From positions 1-64,000 of the forward strand of contig JASLKK010000006.1 in NCBI GenBank assembly GCA_030747595.1: DNA of 64,000 nt. The letters run 5' to 3'. Numbering within the stretch: the stretch's first letter is position 1; every line of letters starts with the position of its first letter. This DNA is from Acidimicrobiales bacterium (GTDB lineage Bacteria; Actinomycetota; Acidimicrobiia; Acidimicrobiales; MedAcidi-G1). The position numbers were made by a program, and so were the translations under genes. Positions 54,216 through 64,000 of the stretch are shown piece after piece. The notes beneath the pieces were generated by a model. That model ran no database searches, had not been told where the DNA came from, and worked only from the letters and a program-made list of their open reading frames with translations.

Positions 54216-55228
54216 GCATGCCGGCCATCGTGTTGATAACCGGCGACGACGACGCCCTGGTGACCGAGGCCGTCCGGACCGCGGTCACCGCGGCACTCGA
54301 CGGCGAGGACCGTTCGTTGGCCCTCGAGGAACTTACCGAGGAGGACTACCGCACCGAGGATGGCTTTGAGGTGGCCCGTCTGGTGGACGCCGCCCAAACC
54401 CCACCGTTCCTGACCGGGCGACGGGTGGTGGTCGGACGTCACCTTGGACGGTTCAGTGACAAGGAGTCGGTGATGCCACTCGTGGGTTACCTGGCCGACC
54501 CGTTGGATAGCACGGCACTCATCGTCGTCTGGGAGAAGGGCCACGCCCCAGCCCAGCAGCGCCTCAACCCGATCCCTAAGTCGTTGGCCGAAGCCATCAA
54601 GGCGGCCGGTGGCGAGGTCCGCAAGACAACGGTGGGGCGGGGGCGTGAAGCCGACCAGTGGCTCGACGACCGGATCGCCGCGGGACCCGTCGACCTGGAT
54701 CGACCAGCAAGGGCTCTCGTGGCCCGCCGCCTCGGTGAAGATCGTGCTGGAGTGGTGCCGCTACTGGAGACTCTTGCCGCGGTGTTCGGTCCGGGAGCCG
54801 AGGTCACGGCGGCCGACGTGGAACCCTTCCTTGGATCGGGTGGCGACGTCGCGCCGTGGGATCTGACCGACGCCATCGACAACGGCGATGTTGCCAAGGC
54901 ATTGGACTGCCTGACCCGGATGCTGGCTGCTGGTGGTCGACACCCGTTGGCCGTCACCGCGGCTCTGCAGGGTCACTACGGGCGACTACTCCGGCTTGAT
55001 GGGTCAGGCATTAGAGATCAGGCGGGTGCGGCCGATGTTCTTGGGGTCAAGGGATTTCCCGCCAAGAAGGCGCTCGCTGCTAGCCGCCGAATGGGTGGCG
55101 AGCGGATTTCTCGAGCCGTACGCCTGTTGGCAGCAGCCGATCTGGACCTGCGGGGACGATCGGCGTGGCCGCAGGAACTGGTAGTCGAGGTGCTGGTGGC
55201 CCGATTAGCGAGCCTGTCCCGGCCCTGA
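54212..55228 (+). CDS. holA: DNA polymerase III delta subunit
   Basis: This 338-residue clamp-loader subunit opens the beta clamp. It begins PAIVLITGDDDALVTEAV and has the typical degenerate AAA+ domain (QTPPFLTGRRVVVGRHLG, ALIVVWEKGHA), a lid and a C-terminal collar domain (AVTAALQGHYGRLLRLDG, FPAKKALAASRRMG). ATG 54212 overlaps the folP2 stop; ATG 54218 is an alternative. It converges with rpsT, the usual neighbour. Confidence 0.9.
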   Translation: MSMPAIVLITGDDDALVTEAVRTAVTAALDGEDRSLALEELTEEDYRTEDGFEVARLVDAAQTPPFLTGRRVVVGRHLGRFSDKESVMPLVGYLADPLDSTALIVVWEKGHAPAQQRLNPIPKSLAEAIKAAGGEVRKTTVGRGREADQWLDDRIAAGPVDLDRPARALVARRLGEDRAGVVPLLETLAAVFGPGAEVTAADVEPFLGSGGDVAPWDLTDAIDNGDVAKALDCLTRMLAAGGRHPLAVTAALQGHYGRLLRLDGSGIRDQAGAADVLGVKGFPAKKALAASRRMGGERISRAVRLLAAADLDLRGRSAWPQELVVEVLVARLASLSRP

Positions 55229-55274
55229 ACCGCTGGTACCGGAGTTCTGGCGGCCAGGTGGGCGCTGGCGAGGT

Positions 55275-55535
55275 TCAGTTGGAGAGCGAGTTGAGACGCT
55301 TTTGCAGTCGGGACTTACGGCGTGACGCAGTGTTGGCGTGAAGTACACCATGGGCGACGGCCTTGTCGATCTTCTTCATGGCCTCGGCCGCAGCCTCAGC
55401 GGCGTTCTCGCCAGACTTGGCGGCCTCGTGGGCCTTGAGAATCCGGGTCTTCAGCTCGGTACGCACGGCGCGGTTGCGCTGGCGCGCCTTCTCGCTCTGG
55501 CGGTTGCGCTTGATCTGGCTCTTGATGTTCGCCAC
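55275..55535 (-). CDS. rpsT: 30S ribosomal protein S20
   Basis: This 86-residue basic protein begins [21 protein letters not shown] and has [20 protein letters not shown] at the end, both typical of S20. GTG 55535 has AAGGA about 8 nt upstream. The open frame to 55775 is not coding. Confidence 0.97.
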   Translation of the reverse strand: MANIKSQIKRNRQSEKARQRNRAVRTELKTRILKAHEAAKSGENAAEAAAEAMKKIDKAVAHGVLHANTASRRKSRLQKRLNSLSN

Positions 55536-55715
55536 GGGCGTGGTCCTTCGGTGTGCTCGATCGGGGGTCCGTCGGTTGACGGGGCCGAGCCGGGGACATA
55601 ACCCACGGACCGACGCGAGAGGCGATTCTAGCGGTGACGCCGGTAGATCGGTCCGTTCAGTCGTGTGACGCCTACCCGTGGACGGATTGCACCGAGAGGG
55701 AGGCCTGGTCGCCGG

Positions 55716-55721
55716 TACCGT
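55716..55721 (+). promoter_or_regulatory. Possible leaderless -10 box for lepA
   Basis: TACCGT ends 10 nt before ATG 55732, one base longer than the other examples, so confidence is lower. Confidence 0.35.
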
Positions 55722-55731
55722 CTTCGACGGA

Positions 55732-57516
55732 ATGAACCTCTCGCGGCTGCGCAACACGTCGATCATCGCCCACATCGATCACGGCAAGTCCACACTTGCC
55801 GATCGCATGCTGGAGCTGTGCGGTGCCGTGGATCCCCGGGAGATGCGGGCCCAGTACCTCGACTCGATGGAACTCGAGCGGGAACGGGGCATCACCATCA
55901 AGTTGCAGAGCGTCCGCCTCGACTGGGGCGATGTAGTCATCAACCTGATCGACACCCCGGGGCACGTTGATTTCGGCTACGAGGTGAGTCGGTCGTTGGC
56001 GGCTTGCGAGGGCGTGATTCTGGTGGTCGACGCCGCCCAGGGGATCGAAGCCCAGACGCTTGCTAATTGCTACCTGGCACTGGAGAACGACCTCGAGATC
56101 GTGGCCGCCCTCAACAAGATCGACCTCCCGGCCGCCGAGCCGGACCGGTATGCGGAGGAGATCGAACAGGTGCTGGGGATCCCGGCAGAGGAGATCCTGC
56201 ACATCAGCGCCAAGACCGGGGAGGGCGTCGCCGAACTACTCGATGCAGTGGTCGAACGCACCCCCCCACCTGTGGGCGACCCGGACGCCCCACTCCAGGC
56301 CCTGGTCTTCGACAGCCATTTTGACCAGTACCGGGGCGTGGTGTCCTCCATCCGGGTGGTGAACGGCCGCCTCCCGGCCGAGACTTCGCTGCGGTTCATG
56401 CAGGCCAACGCGGTCCACGTTGCCGATGAGATCGGCGTTCGGCGACCCGACTTGACGCCGGTGGCTGAACTTGGCCCCGGTGAGGTGGGCTACCTGCTGG
56501 CCGGTATCAAGGACGTCGGCGAGGCTCGCTCTGGCGAGACGGTCACCACCAGCCGGAACGGTTCGACCGAGGCCCTCGAGGGGTACCGCGAGCCTCAACC
56601 CATGGTGTTCAGCGGCCTGTACCCGATCGACGGCGATGAGTTCAACGACCTACGGGAGGCCCTCGAGAAGCTGCGACTCAACGATTCAAGCTTCACCTAC
56701 GAGCCCGAGACCTCCGGGGCCCTTGGATTTGGCTTCCGGTGCGGTTTCCTGGGACTACTCCACATGGAGATCGTGCGCGAGCGTCTGGAACGGGAGTTCG
56801 ACCTGAGTCTCATCACGACGGCTCCGTCCGTTGAATACCGGGTGGTATGCACCAACGGAGATGTGGTCGAGATCGACAACCCGTGCGACCTTCCGCCGGC
56901 CGGCGAAATCGCCAACATCGAAGAACCGTTCCTGTTGGCTCACGTCATCACGCCGACGGCCTTCACGGGCGCTCTGATGGAACTCTGTCAAGAACGTCGT
57001 GGCGAGCTGGAGGGCATCACGTACCTTTCGCCCGAACGGGTCGAGATCAAGTACCACCTGCCTCTCGCTGAAGTGGTCATTGACTTCTTCGACCACATGA
57101 AGAGTCGCACCCAGGGGTACGCCAGCCTCGACTACGAGCCAGAGGGCTATCGCCAGTCCGACCTGGTGAAGGTCGACATCTTGCTGCATGGCGAACCGGT
57201 CGATGCCTTCTCGGCGGTAGTTCACCGCGACAATGCCGACGTGTACGGCCGGAAGATGACGGCCAAGCTAAAGGAGCTCATTCCCCGTCAGCAGTTCGAG
57301 GTCCCGATCCAGGCGGCCATCGGAGGTCGGATCATCGCCCGGCAGACCGTCCGGGCCTTCCGCAAGGACGTCACGGCCAAGCTCTATGGCGGTGACATCA
57401 CACGGAAACGAAAACTGTTGGAGAAGCAGAAGGAGGGCAAGAAGAAGATGAAGTCCATCGGACGCGTAGACGTCCCCCAGGAAGCCTTCATCTCCGCCCT
57501 CAAGCTCGACGAATGA
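55732..57516 (+). CDS. lepA: Elongation factor 4 (LepA GTPase)
   Basis: This 594-residue translational GTPase acts on stalled or mispositioned ribosomes. The G domain has [17 protein letters not shown] and NKIDLP; EF-G-like domains follow, and the C-terminal CTD ends [20 protein letters not shown]..., the LepA hallmark. GTG 55678 would add 18 residues that have no family match; ATG 55732 gives the usual start. Confidence 0.95.
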   Translation: MNLSRLRNTSIIAHIDHGKSTLADRMLELCGAVDPREMRAQYLDSMELERERGITIKLQSVRLDWGDVVINLIDTPGHVDFGYEVSRSLAACEGVILVVDAAQGIEAQTLANCYLALENDLEIVAALNKIDLPAAEPDRYAEEIEQVLGIPAEEILHISAKTGEGVAELLDAVVERTPPPVGDPDAPLQALVFDSHFDQYRGVVSSIRVVNGRLPAETSLRFMQANAVHVADEIGVRRPDLTPVAELGPGEVGYLLAGIKDVGEARSGETVTTSRNGSTEALEGYREPQPMVFSGLYPIDGDEFNDLREALEKLRLNDSSFTYEPETSGALGFGFRCGFLGLLHMEIVRERLEREFDLSLITTAPSVEYRVVCTNGDVVEIDNPCDLPPAGEIANIEEPFLLAHVITPTAFTGALMELCQERRGELEGITYLSPERVEIKYHLPLAEVVIDFFDHMKSRTQGYASLDYEPEGYRQSDLVKVDILLHGEPVDAFSAVVHRDNADVYGRKMTAKLKELIPRQQFEVPIQAAIGGRIIARQTVRAFRKDVTAKLYGGDITRKRKLLEKQKEGKKKMKSIGRVDVPQEAFISALKLDE

Positions 57517-57612
57517 CACGAGTGGGCCCAGTCTGGACAACTAAGGGTCCTGGCCGGCTCGTCTGACAGAAATGAGGGCGTGGACCCCACGGGCCGCCGG
57601 GGGCCCCGCCGG

Positions 57613-57618
57613 TAGCAT
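57613..57618 (+). promoter_or_regulatory. Leaderless -10 box for hrcA
   Basis: TAGCAT, preceded by GG, ends 7 nt before GTG 57626. No CIRCE element is near it. Confidence 0.6.
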
Positions 57619-57625
57619 CGGTGCC

Positions 57626-58633
57626 GTGTTGGAGGACCGGAAGGCGGCAATTCTGAGCGCGGTGGTCGAGGAGTACATCGACACCGCGCAGCCCGTGGGA
57701 TCAGCGCGTATTGCGGGATCCGGCGACGTCGGGGTCTCAGCAGCCACCGTTCGTAACGAACTAGCCAACCTTGAGGAGCAGGGCTACCTGGTTCAGCCCC
57801 ACACCTCGGCGGGCCGGGTGCCGACTGAGAAGGCCTATCGCTTCTTTGTGGACCGTATGGAGGGGCCCGGACCGTTGGATGCCGCGGACCGCGAGCAGGT
57901 CCAGGCGTTCTTCCGCCGATCGCACCGCGAGATGGAACAGATGCTCTCCGACACGAGCAGTCTCCTCTCGGACCTCACTGGAAGTGCCGCAGTCGTGCTG
58001 GCACCCGATCGCGACCATCAGGAGGTCCGGTCAGTTCAGGTGGTGGGCCTCACCCGTGACCTCGCGCTGCTGGTGCTGGTCATGGCCAACGGAACCGTAG
58101 AAAAGCACACGCTCGAGTTGATCGGTCCGTCAGAGGATCCGTCGGAAGCCACGCTGGCCATAGCGGCGGCTCACCTGTCAGCGGCCCTCATCGGCCACAG
58201 CCTGTCGGCGGTCCCCGATACGCCGGTGACCGGCGACGACAAAGTCGACGCGGTGCTCACCGTGGTCAGCCGAATCCTCGAAGCACGCACCGAGTCGGCA
58301 GATCGGGCCTTTGTGGGCGGGACGTCCCGGGTGGCCGCGGCGTTCGGCGAAGTCGAGCGGGTACGTCAAGTACTGGACGTATTGGAACGCCAGTTCATCG
58401 TGGTGACGATGATCCGTGACGTGATTGACCGCGGTATGAGCGTGGCGATCGGCACCGAGACGGGGATCGAACCTCTGGCCGACTGTTCGCTGGTCGTGGC
58501 GCCCTATGAGATCGACGGTGAGGCCGCCGGGTCGATCGGCGTGCTCGGCCCGACCCGCATGGACTACTCGCAGGCCCTCGCCACCGTGGCCGTCGTCGGA
58601 CGGCGCCTCGGCGACCGTCTCACAGAAGGCTGA
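57626..58633 (+). CDS. hrcA: Heat-inducible transcription repressor HrcA
   Basis: This 335-residue repressor has an N-terminal winged helix (RKAAILSAVVEEYIDTAQPVGS, VSAATVRNELANLEEQGYLVQPHTSAGRVPTEKAYR) and a GAF-like C-terminal domain ending in GSIGVLGPTRMDY. It normally binds CIRCE elements of chaperone operons and is set by GroEL. dnaJ follows after 16 bp. No CIRCE is visible in this window, so its target groESL operon must be elsewhere. Confidence 0.95.
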   Translation: MLEDRKAAILSAVVEEYIDTAQPVGSARIAGSGDVGVSAATVRNELANLEEQGYLVQPHTSAGRVPTEKAYRFFVDRMEGPGPLDAADREQVQAFFRRSHREMEQMLSDTSSLLSDLTGSAAVVLAPDRDHQEVRSVQVVGLTRDLALLVLVMANGTVEKHTLELIGPSEDPSEATLAIAAAHLSAALIGHSLSAVPDTPVTGDDKVDAVLTVVSRILEARTESADRAFVGGTSRVAAAFGEVERVRQVLDVLERQFIVVTMIRDVIDRGMSVAIGTETGIEPLADCSLVVAPYEIDGEAAGSIGVLGPTRMDYSQALATVAVVGRRLGDRLTEG

Positions 58634-58649
58634 GCGGGGGACACCGGAG

Positions 58650-59798
58650 ATGACCGACCGCGATCCGTACGACGTTTTAGGTGTCCCCCGAGACGCCACG
58701 TCCGACGAGATCAAGAAGTCGTATAGACGACTGGCCCGTGAACACCACCCCGACGCCAACCACGGCGGCAATGCCGGTGCGGCTGAAGCGGAATTCAAGG
58801 CAGTGGCCGCTGCCTACGAGGTGCTGTCCGACCCCGAACGTCGTGACCGGTTCGACCGCTTCGGACATACCGGGTCCGCAGGCCCCGGCGATCCGTTCGC
58901 CGGTTTCGGCGACATCTTCGAGTCCTTCTTCGGAAACTCGGGCTTCGGTGGATCCGGATCCCCGTTCGGCGGCGGTGGCTTCGGTGGAGGAGGACGACGT
59001 CATGCCGGCCCGGTTTCCGGCGAGGATCTGGAGACAGTTCTCGAGGTCGACTTCGAGGAGGCGGTGTTCGGTTCCGACGCCGAGGTCTCGGTGCGGACGG
59101 CCGTGGTCTGCGAGGACTGTGAAGCCACCGGTGCCGCGCCCGGCTCCAGTCCTGAGACGTGTAGTGGATGCGGTGGTGCCGGTCAGGTCCAACGGGTTCG
59201 TCAGTCGATGCTGGGCCAGATGGTCACCAGTACGGCCTGTCCGACGTGTTCGGGTCGTGGACAGGTCATCGCGAACCCGTGCGGGAGTTGCGGCGGCGAG
59301 GGTCGGAGCGTCGAAGAGCGCTCCTTCACCGTCCAGGTTCGAGCCGGCGTCGACCACGGGACGACCCTTCGCCTGACGGGACGCGGTGCCGTGGGGCCAC
59401 GGGGTGGACCGGCCGGCGATCTCTACGTTCGGATACAGGTGCGACCCCATCCGATTTTCGAACGCCACGGCGTCGATCTTCTTCACCGGTTGCATCTGCC
59501 GATGACACAGGCGGGCCTAGGGGTGATCCTGGACTATGAGACCCTGGACGGCGTCGAGGAGCTGGCCATTCCGCGCGGGACGCCGACCGGTGAAGTGTTC
59601 CGGTTCAGGGGTCGGGGAGTTCCCCACCTGCAGGGACGTGGTCGTGGTGACCTGGTGGTCGAGGTGCACGTCGACACGCCGACCGAACTCAGCGAAGAGG
59701 CCGAGGCTCTCCTGAGGGCTCTGGCTGACGAGCGGGGCGAGGTGGTAGCCGACGCCGATGGGGGCCTCATTTCCAAGATCCGCTCGGCGTTCCGGTAG
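58650..59798 (+). CDS. dnaJ: Chaperone DnaJ (type I Hsp40)
   Basis: This 382-residue co-chaperone has an N-terminal J domain with HPD (REHHPDANHGG), a Gly/Phe-rich region (about residues 70-115, GFGGSGSPFGGGGFGGG), four zinc-finger CXXCXGXG repeats (CEDCEATG, CSGCGGAG, CPTCSGRG, CGSCGGEG) and C-terminal substrate domains. The first zinc repeat has a slightly altered consensus. The hrcA-dnaJ-rsmE order is common. CGGAG directly precedes the ATG. Confidence 0.96.
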   Translation: MTDRDPYDVLGVPRDATSDEIKKSYRRLAREHHPDANHGGNAGAAEAEFKAVAAAYEVLSDPERRDRFDRFGHTGSAGPGDPFAGFGDIFESFFGNSGFGGSGSPFGGGGFGGGGRRHAGPVSGEDLETVLEVDFEEAVFGSDAEVSVRTAVVCEDCEATGAAPGSSPETCSGCGGAGQVQRVRQSMLGQMVTSTACPTCSGRGQVIANPCGSCGGEGRSVEERSFTVQVRAGVDHGTTLRLTGRGAVGPRGGPAGDLYVRIQVRPHPIFERHGVDLLHRLHLPMTQAGLGVILDYETLDGVEELAIPRGTPTGEVFRFRGRGVPHLQGRGRGDLVVEVHVDTPTELSEEAEALLRALADERGEVVADADGGLISKIRSAFR

Positions 59799-59812
59799 GC
59801 CCGGCGGGACCG

Positions 59813-60529
59813 GTGAACGACATCCCGGGTAAAGCGGTTCTCCCTGACGGTCATGGGGGTCCGCATGTGTTCGTGACTGATGCGTCGGCCCCGTTGTTGG
59901 ACCCTGGTGACCGCCACCACCTGGCCCGCGTATTGCGGCTACGCGACGGGGACCCGATCACGGTCGGGGATGGTGCGGGTCGTTGGGGCCGGGCCGTGTT
60001 CCGCTCTGCCGTTGAGCCCGAGCCAACCGCCGAGGTCGTCGTCGTGGCGGAGCCTGAGCCGACGGTGGCCGTGGGCTTCGCTCTCATCAAGGGCGGACGA
60101 CCCGAGTTGGTGGTTCAGAAGCTGACTGAGTTGGGGGTTGACCGGATCCTCCCACTGACTGCCGAGCGGTCGGTGGTGCGGTGGGACGACACCAAGGCGA
60201 CTGTCCAGGTAGAGCGGTTCAGGCGGGTAGCCCGGGAGGCAGCCATGCAGTCGCGTCGCGTGTGGTTGCCTCAGATTGACGAGGTGTCGGCACCCGGCGA
60301 TGTCATGGTGCCTGAAGGTCTGGCGGTGGCCGAGCACGGTGGCGACCCGATCGATGGTTCGGTTCGGGCGCTGCTGGTCGGGCCAGAGGGAGGGTGGACC
60401 ACCGATGAGCTGGTGAACCACCGGACGGTGAGCCTCGGCCAGACGGTGCTGCGCGCCGAGACAGCAGCCATCGTGGCTGGCACGCTGCTCACGGCCATCC
60501 GCGACGGACGGCTCTGGCCACATGCCTGA
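59813..60529 (+). CDS. rsmE: 16S rRNA m3U1498 methyltransferase
   Basis: This 238-residue SPOUT enzyme methylates U1498 of 16S rRNA using SAM. The PUA-like N-terminal domain is followed by the knotted SPOUT domain with VGPEGGWTTDE and LGQTVLRAETAAIVAGTLL. GTG 59813 lies 14 bp after dnaJ, and co-transcription with dnaJ is likely. Confidence 0.94.
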   Translation: MNDIPGKAVLPDGHGGPHVFVTDASAPLLDPGDRHHLARVLRLRDGDPITVGDGAGRWGRAVFRSAVEPEPTAEVVVVAEPEPTVAVGFALIKGGRPELVVQKLTELGVDRILPLTAERSVVRWDDTKATVQVERFRRVAREAAMQSRRVWLPQIDEVSAPGDVMVPEGLAVAEHGGDPIDGSVRALLVGPEGGWTTDELVNHRTVSLGQTVLRAETAAIVAGTLLTAIRDGRLWPHA

Positions 60530-60593
60530 TCTGCGGTGTGAGTCCTATTGGCGGTCGATTCTGATCAGAATTGCAACCACGGAGCGCGGTCAG

Positions 60594-60599
60594 TACCGT
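60594..60599 (+). promoter_or_regulatory. Leaderless -10 box for the XRE regulator
   Basis: TACCGT ends 8 nt before GTG 60608. Confidence 0.5.
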
Positions 60600-60607
60600 C
60601 ACGACCC

Positions 60608-61168
60608 GTGGCCGACTCTTTCTCCCGTCCGACCGCCGCCGGGGCGACCCCGTCGGCGTCCGACGATGATTACAGCATCCTTCTCGGCGAACGCATCCGG
60701 GTCATCCGGCGTCAGAAGCGGCTCTCTCTACAGGACGTTGAGGCCCGTTCCGAGTCGGAGTTCAAGGCTTCGGTGCTGGGTGCCTACGAACGTGGTGAAC
60801 GGGCCGTCTCGGTACCTCGTCTCCGCCGCCTAGCCGAGTTCTACGACGTCCCAGTAGACCAGTTGCTTCCGGCGGTACTGGGCGAGGTTCGGGTTGAAGC
60901 GACAGGAGACGAACCACCGGCATGGGTGCCTGGCCAGAAGGTGGTCATCGACCTGATCGCCATGGTCGACGCATCGGGCCCCGAGGTGGAGCTCATTCGG
61001 AGGTATCTCGGAATCATCCAGGTCAAGCGTCAGGACTTCAACGGGAGGGTCCTGACCATCCGCCAAGACGACCTCCAGGCGTTGGCTGCCATCCTCGGCA
61101 CCGGGGTCGATGATGCGGCTCCCCGCCTTGCCGAAATGGGCCTTCTACGGCCCGCCGCTCTTCTCTGA
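60608..61168 (+). CDS. XRE-family transcriptional regulator
   Basis: This 186-residue protein has a Cro/CI-type helix-turn-helix at about residues 28-90 (LGERIRVIRRQKRLSLQDVEA...FKASVLGAYERGERAVSVPRLRRLAEFYDVPVDQLLP). A C-terminal helical domain (VVIDLIAMVDASGPEVELIRRYLGIIQVKRQDFNGRVLTIRQDDL) is shared with a conserved actinobacterial regulator family. The longer frame from 60548 is rejected because GTG 60608 sits 8 nt after TACCGT. Its position before secA is where many actinobacteria have hpf. Its targets are unknown. Confidence 0.85.
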   Translation: MADSFSRPTAAGATPSASDDDYSILLGERIRVIRRQKRLSLQDVEARSESEFKASVLGAYERGERAVSVPRLRRLAEFYDVPVDQLLPAVLGEVRVEATGDEPPAWVPGQKVVIDLIAMVDASGPEVELIRRYLGIIQVKRQDFNGRVLTIRQDDLQALAAILGTGVDDAAPRLAEMGLLRPAALL

Positions 61169-61229
61169 TCGGCCGTCGACAGGTCCTGGGTAGCCCGCCA
61201 CGGGCCCCTGAGGGCAGGCCGTCGACCGG

Positions 61230-61235
61230 TAGCCT
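61230..61235 (+). promoter_or_regulatory. Leaderless -10 box for secA
   Basis: TAGCCT, preceded by GG, ends 9 nt before ATG 61245. Confidence 0.6.
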
Positions 61236-61244
61236 CATCTGACC

Positions 61245-64000
<2,756 letters not shown>

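Noticed and set aside
57517-57625. CIRCE operator for HrcA
   Set aside because: No TTAGCACTC...GAGTGCTAA-type inverted repeat is present ahead of hrcA or dnaJ.

Overview
This is GC-rich chromosomal DNA (about two thirds G+C by eye) from a high-GC actinobacterium, most likely an environmental (marine-type) member of the Acidimicrobiia. The evidence is the actinobacterial housekeeping gene order, a FolP2-type dihydropteroate synthase homologue, a class II DAHP synthase, CsoR with the mycobacterial ligand positions Cys36/His61/Cys65, and about twenty leaderless genes whose TAnnnT -10 box lies 6-9 nt before the start codon. The class assignment is inference; the phylum is fairly secure. Coding density is very high and ATGA/GTGA stop-start overlaps are common.

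Layout. 0-4.1 kb: a serine-recombinase remnant, then an alpha/beta hydrolase - aldehyde dehydrogenase - PLP decarboxylase operon. 4.1-9.3 kb: tig-clpP-clpX (protein folding and quality control), folC, ndk. 9.4-15.4 kb: the elongasome operon mreB-mreC-mreD-mrdA-rodA. 15.4-20.7 kb: a radical-SAM/DUF2344 pair, RNase E/G, rplU-rpmA. 20.7-34.7 kb: dgt, obgE, proB, murJ, proA, a MoxR ATPase/VWA pair, class II DAHP synthase, a sigma factor preceded by a 52-codon small ORF, nadD, a LytR_C protein, rsfS. 34.8-37.8 kb: a corrinoid ABC importer (btuF-btuC-btuD) behind a cobalamin riboswitch. 37.8-41.7 kb: csoR with a beta-propeller-like protein of unknown function, divergent from copA. 41.7-44.5 kb: an acyl-CoA dehydrogenase and an APH-family kinase fused to DUF6285.

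44.5-47.8 kb is the main accessory region. It lies between the 3' end of a tRNA-Ala(GGC) gene and an imperfect 45-bp copy of that 3' end with its terminator, the geometry of a tRNA-targeted island, although no integrase remains. It carries a tight three-gene operon (HCX5R dual-specificity-type phosphatase, unknown acidic protein, HDAC-like zinc deacylase) and a convergent pentapeptide-repeat gene bracketed by its own 40-bp direct repeat. I consider this the best candidate for an undescribed system.

47.9-64 kb returns to core genes: leuS, PAC2-family and APH-family proteins, a thioredoxin-TPR protein, folP2, holA, rpsT, lepA, hrcA-dnaJ-rsmE, an XRE regulator, and secA, which runs off the right edge within its final SEC-C motif.
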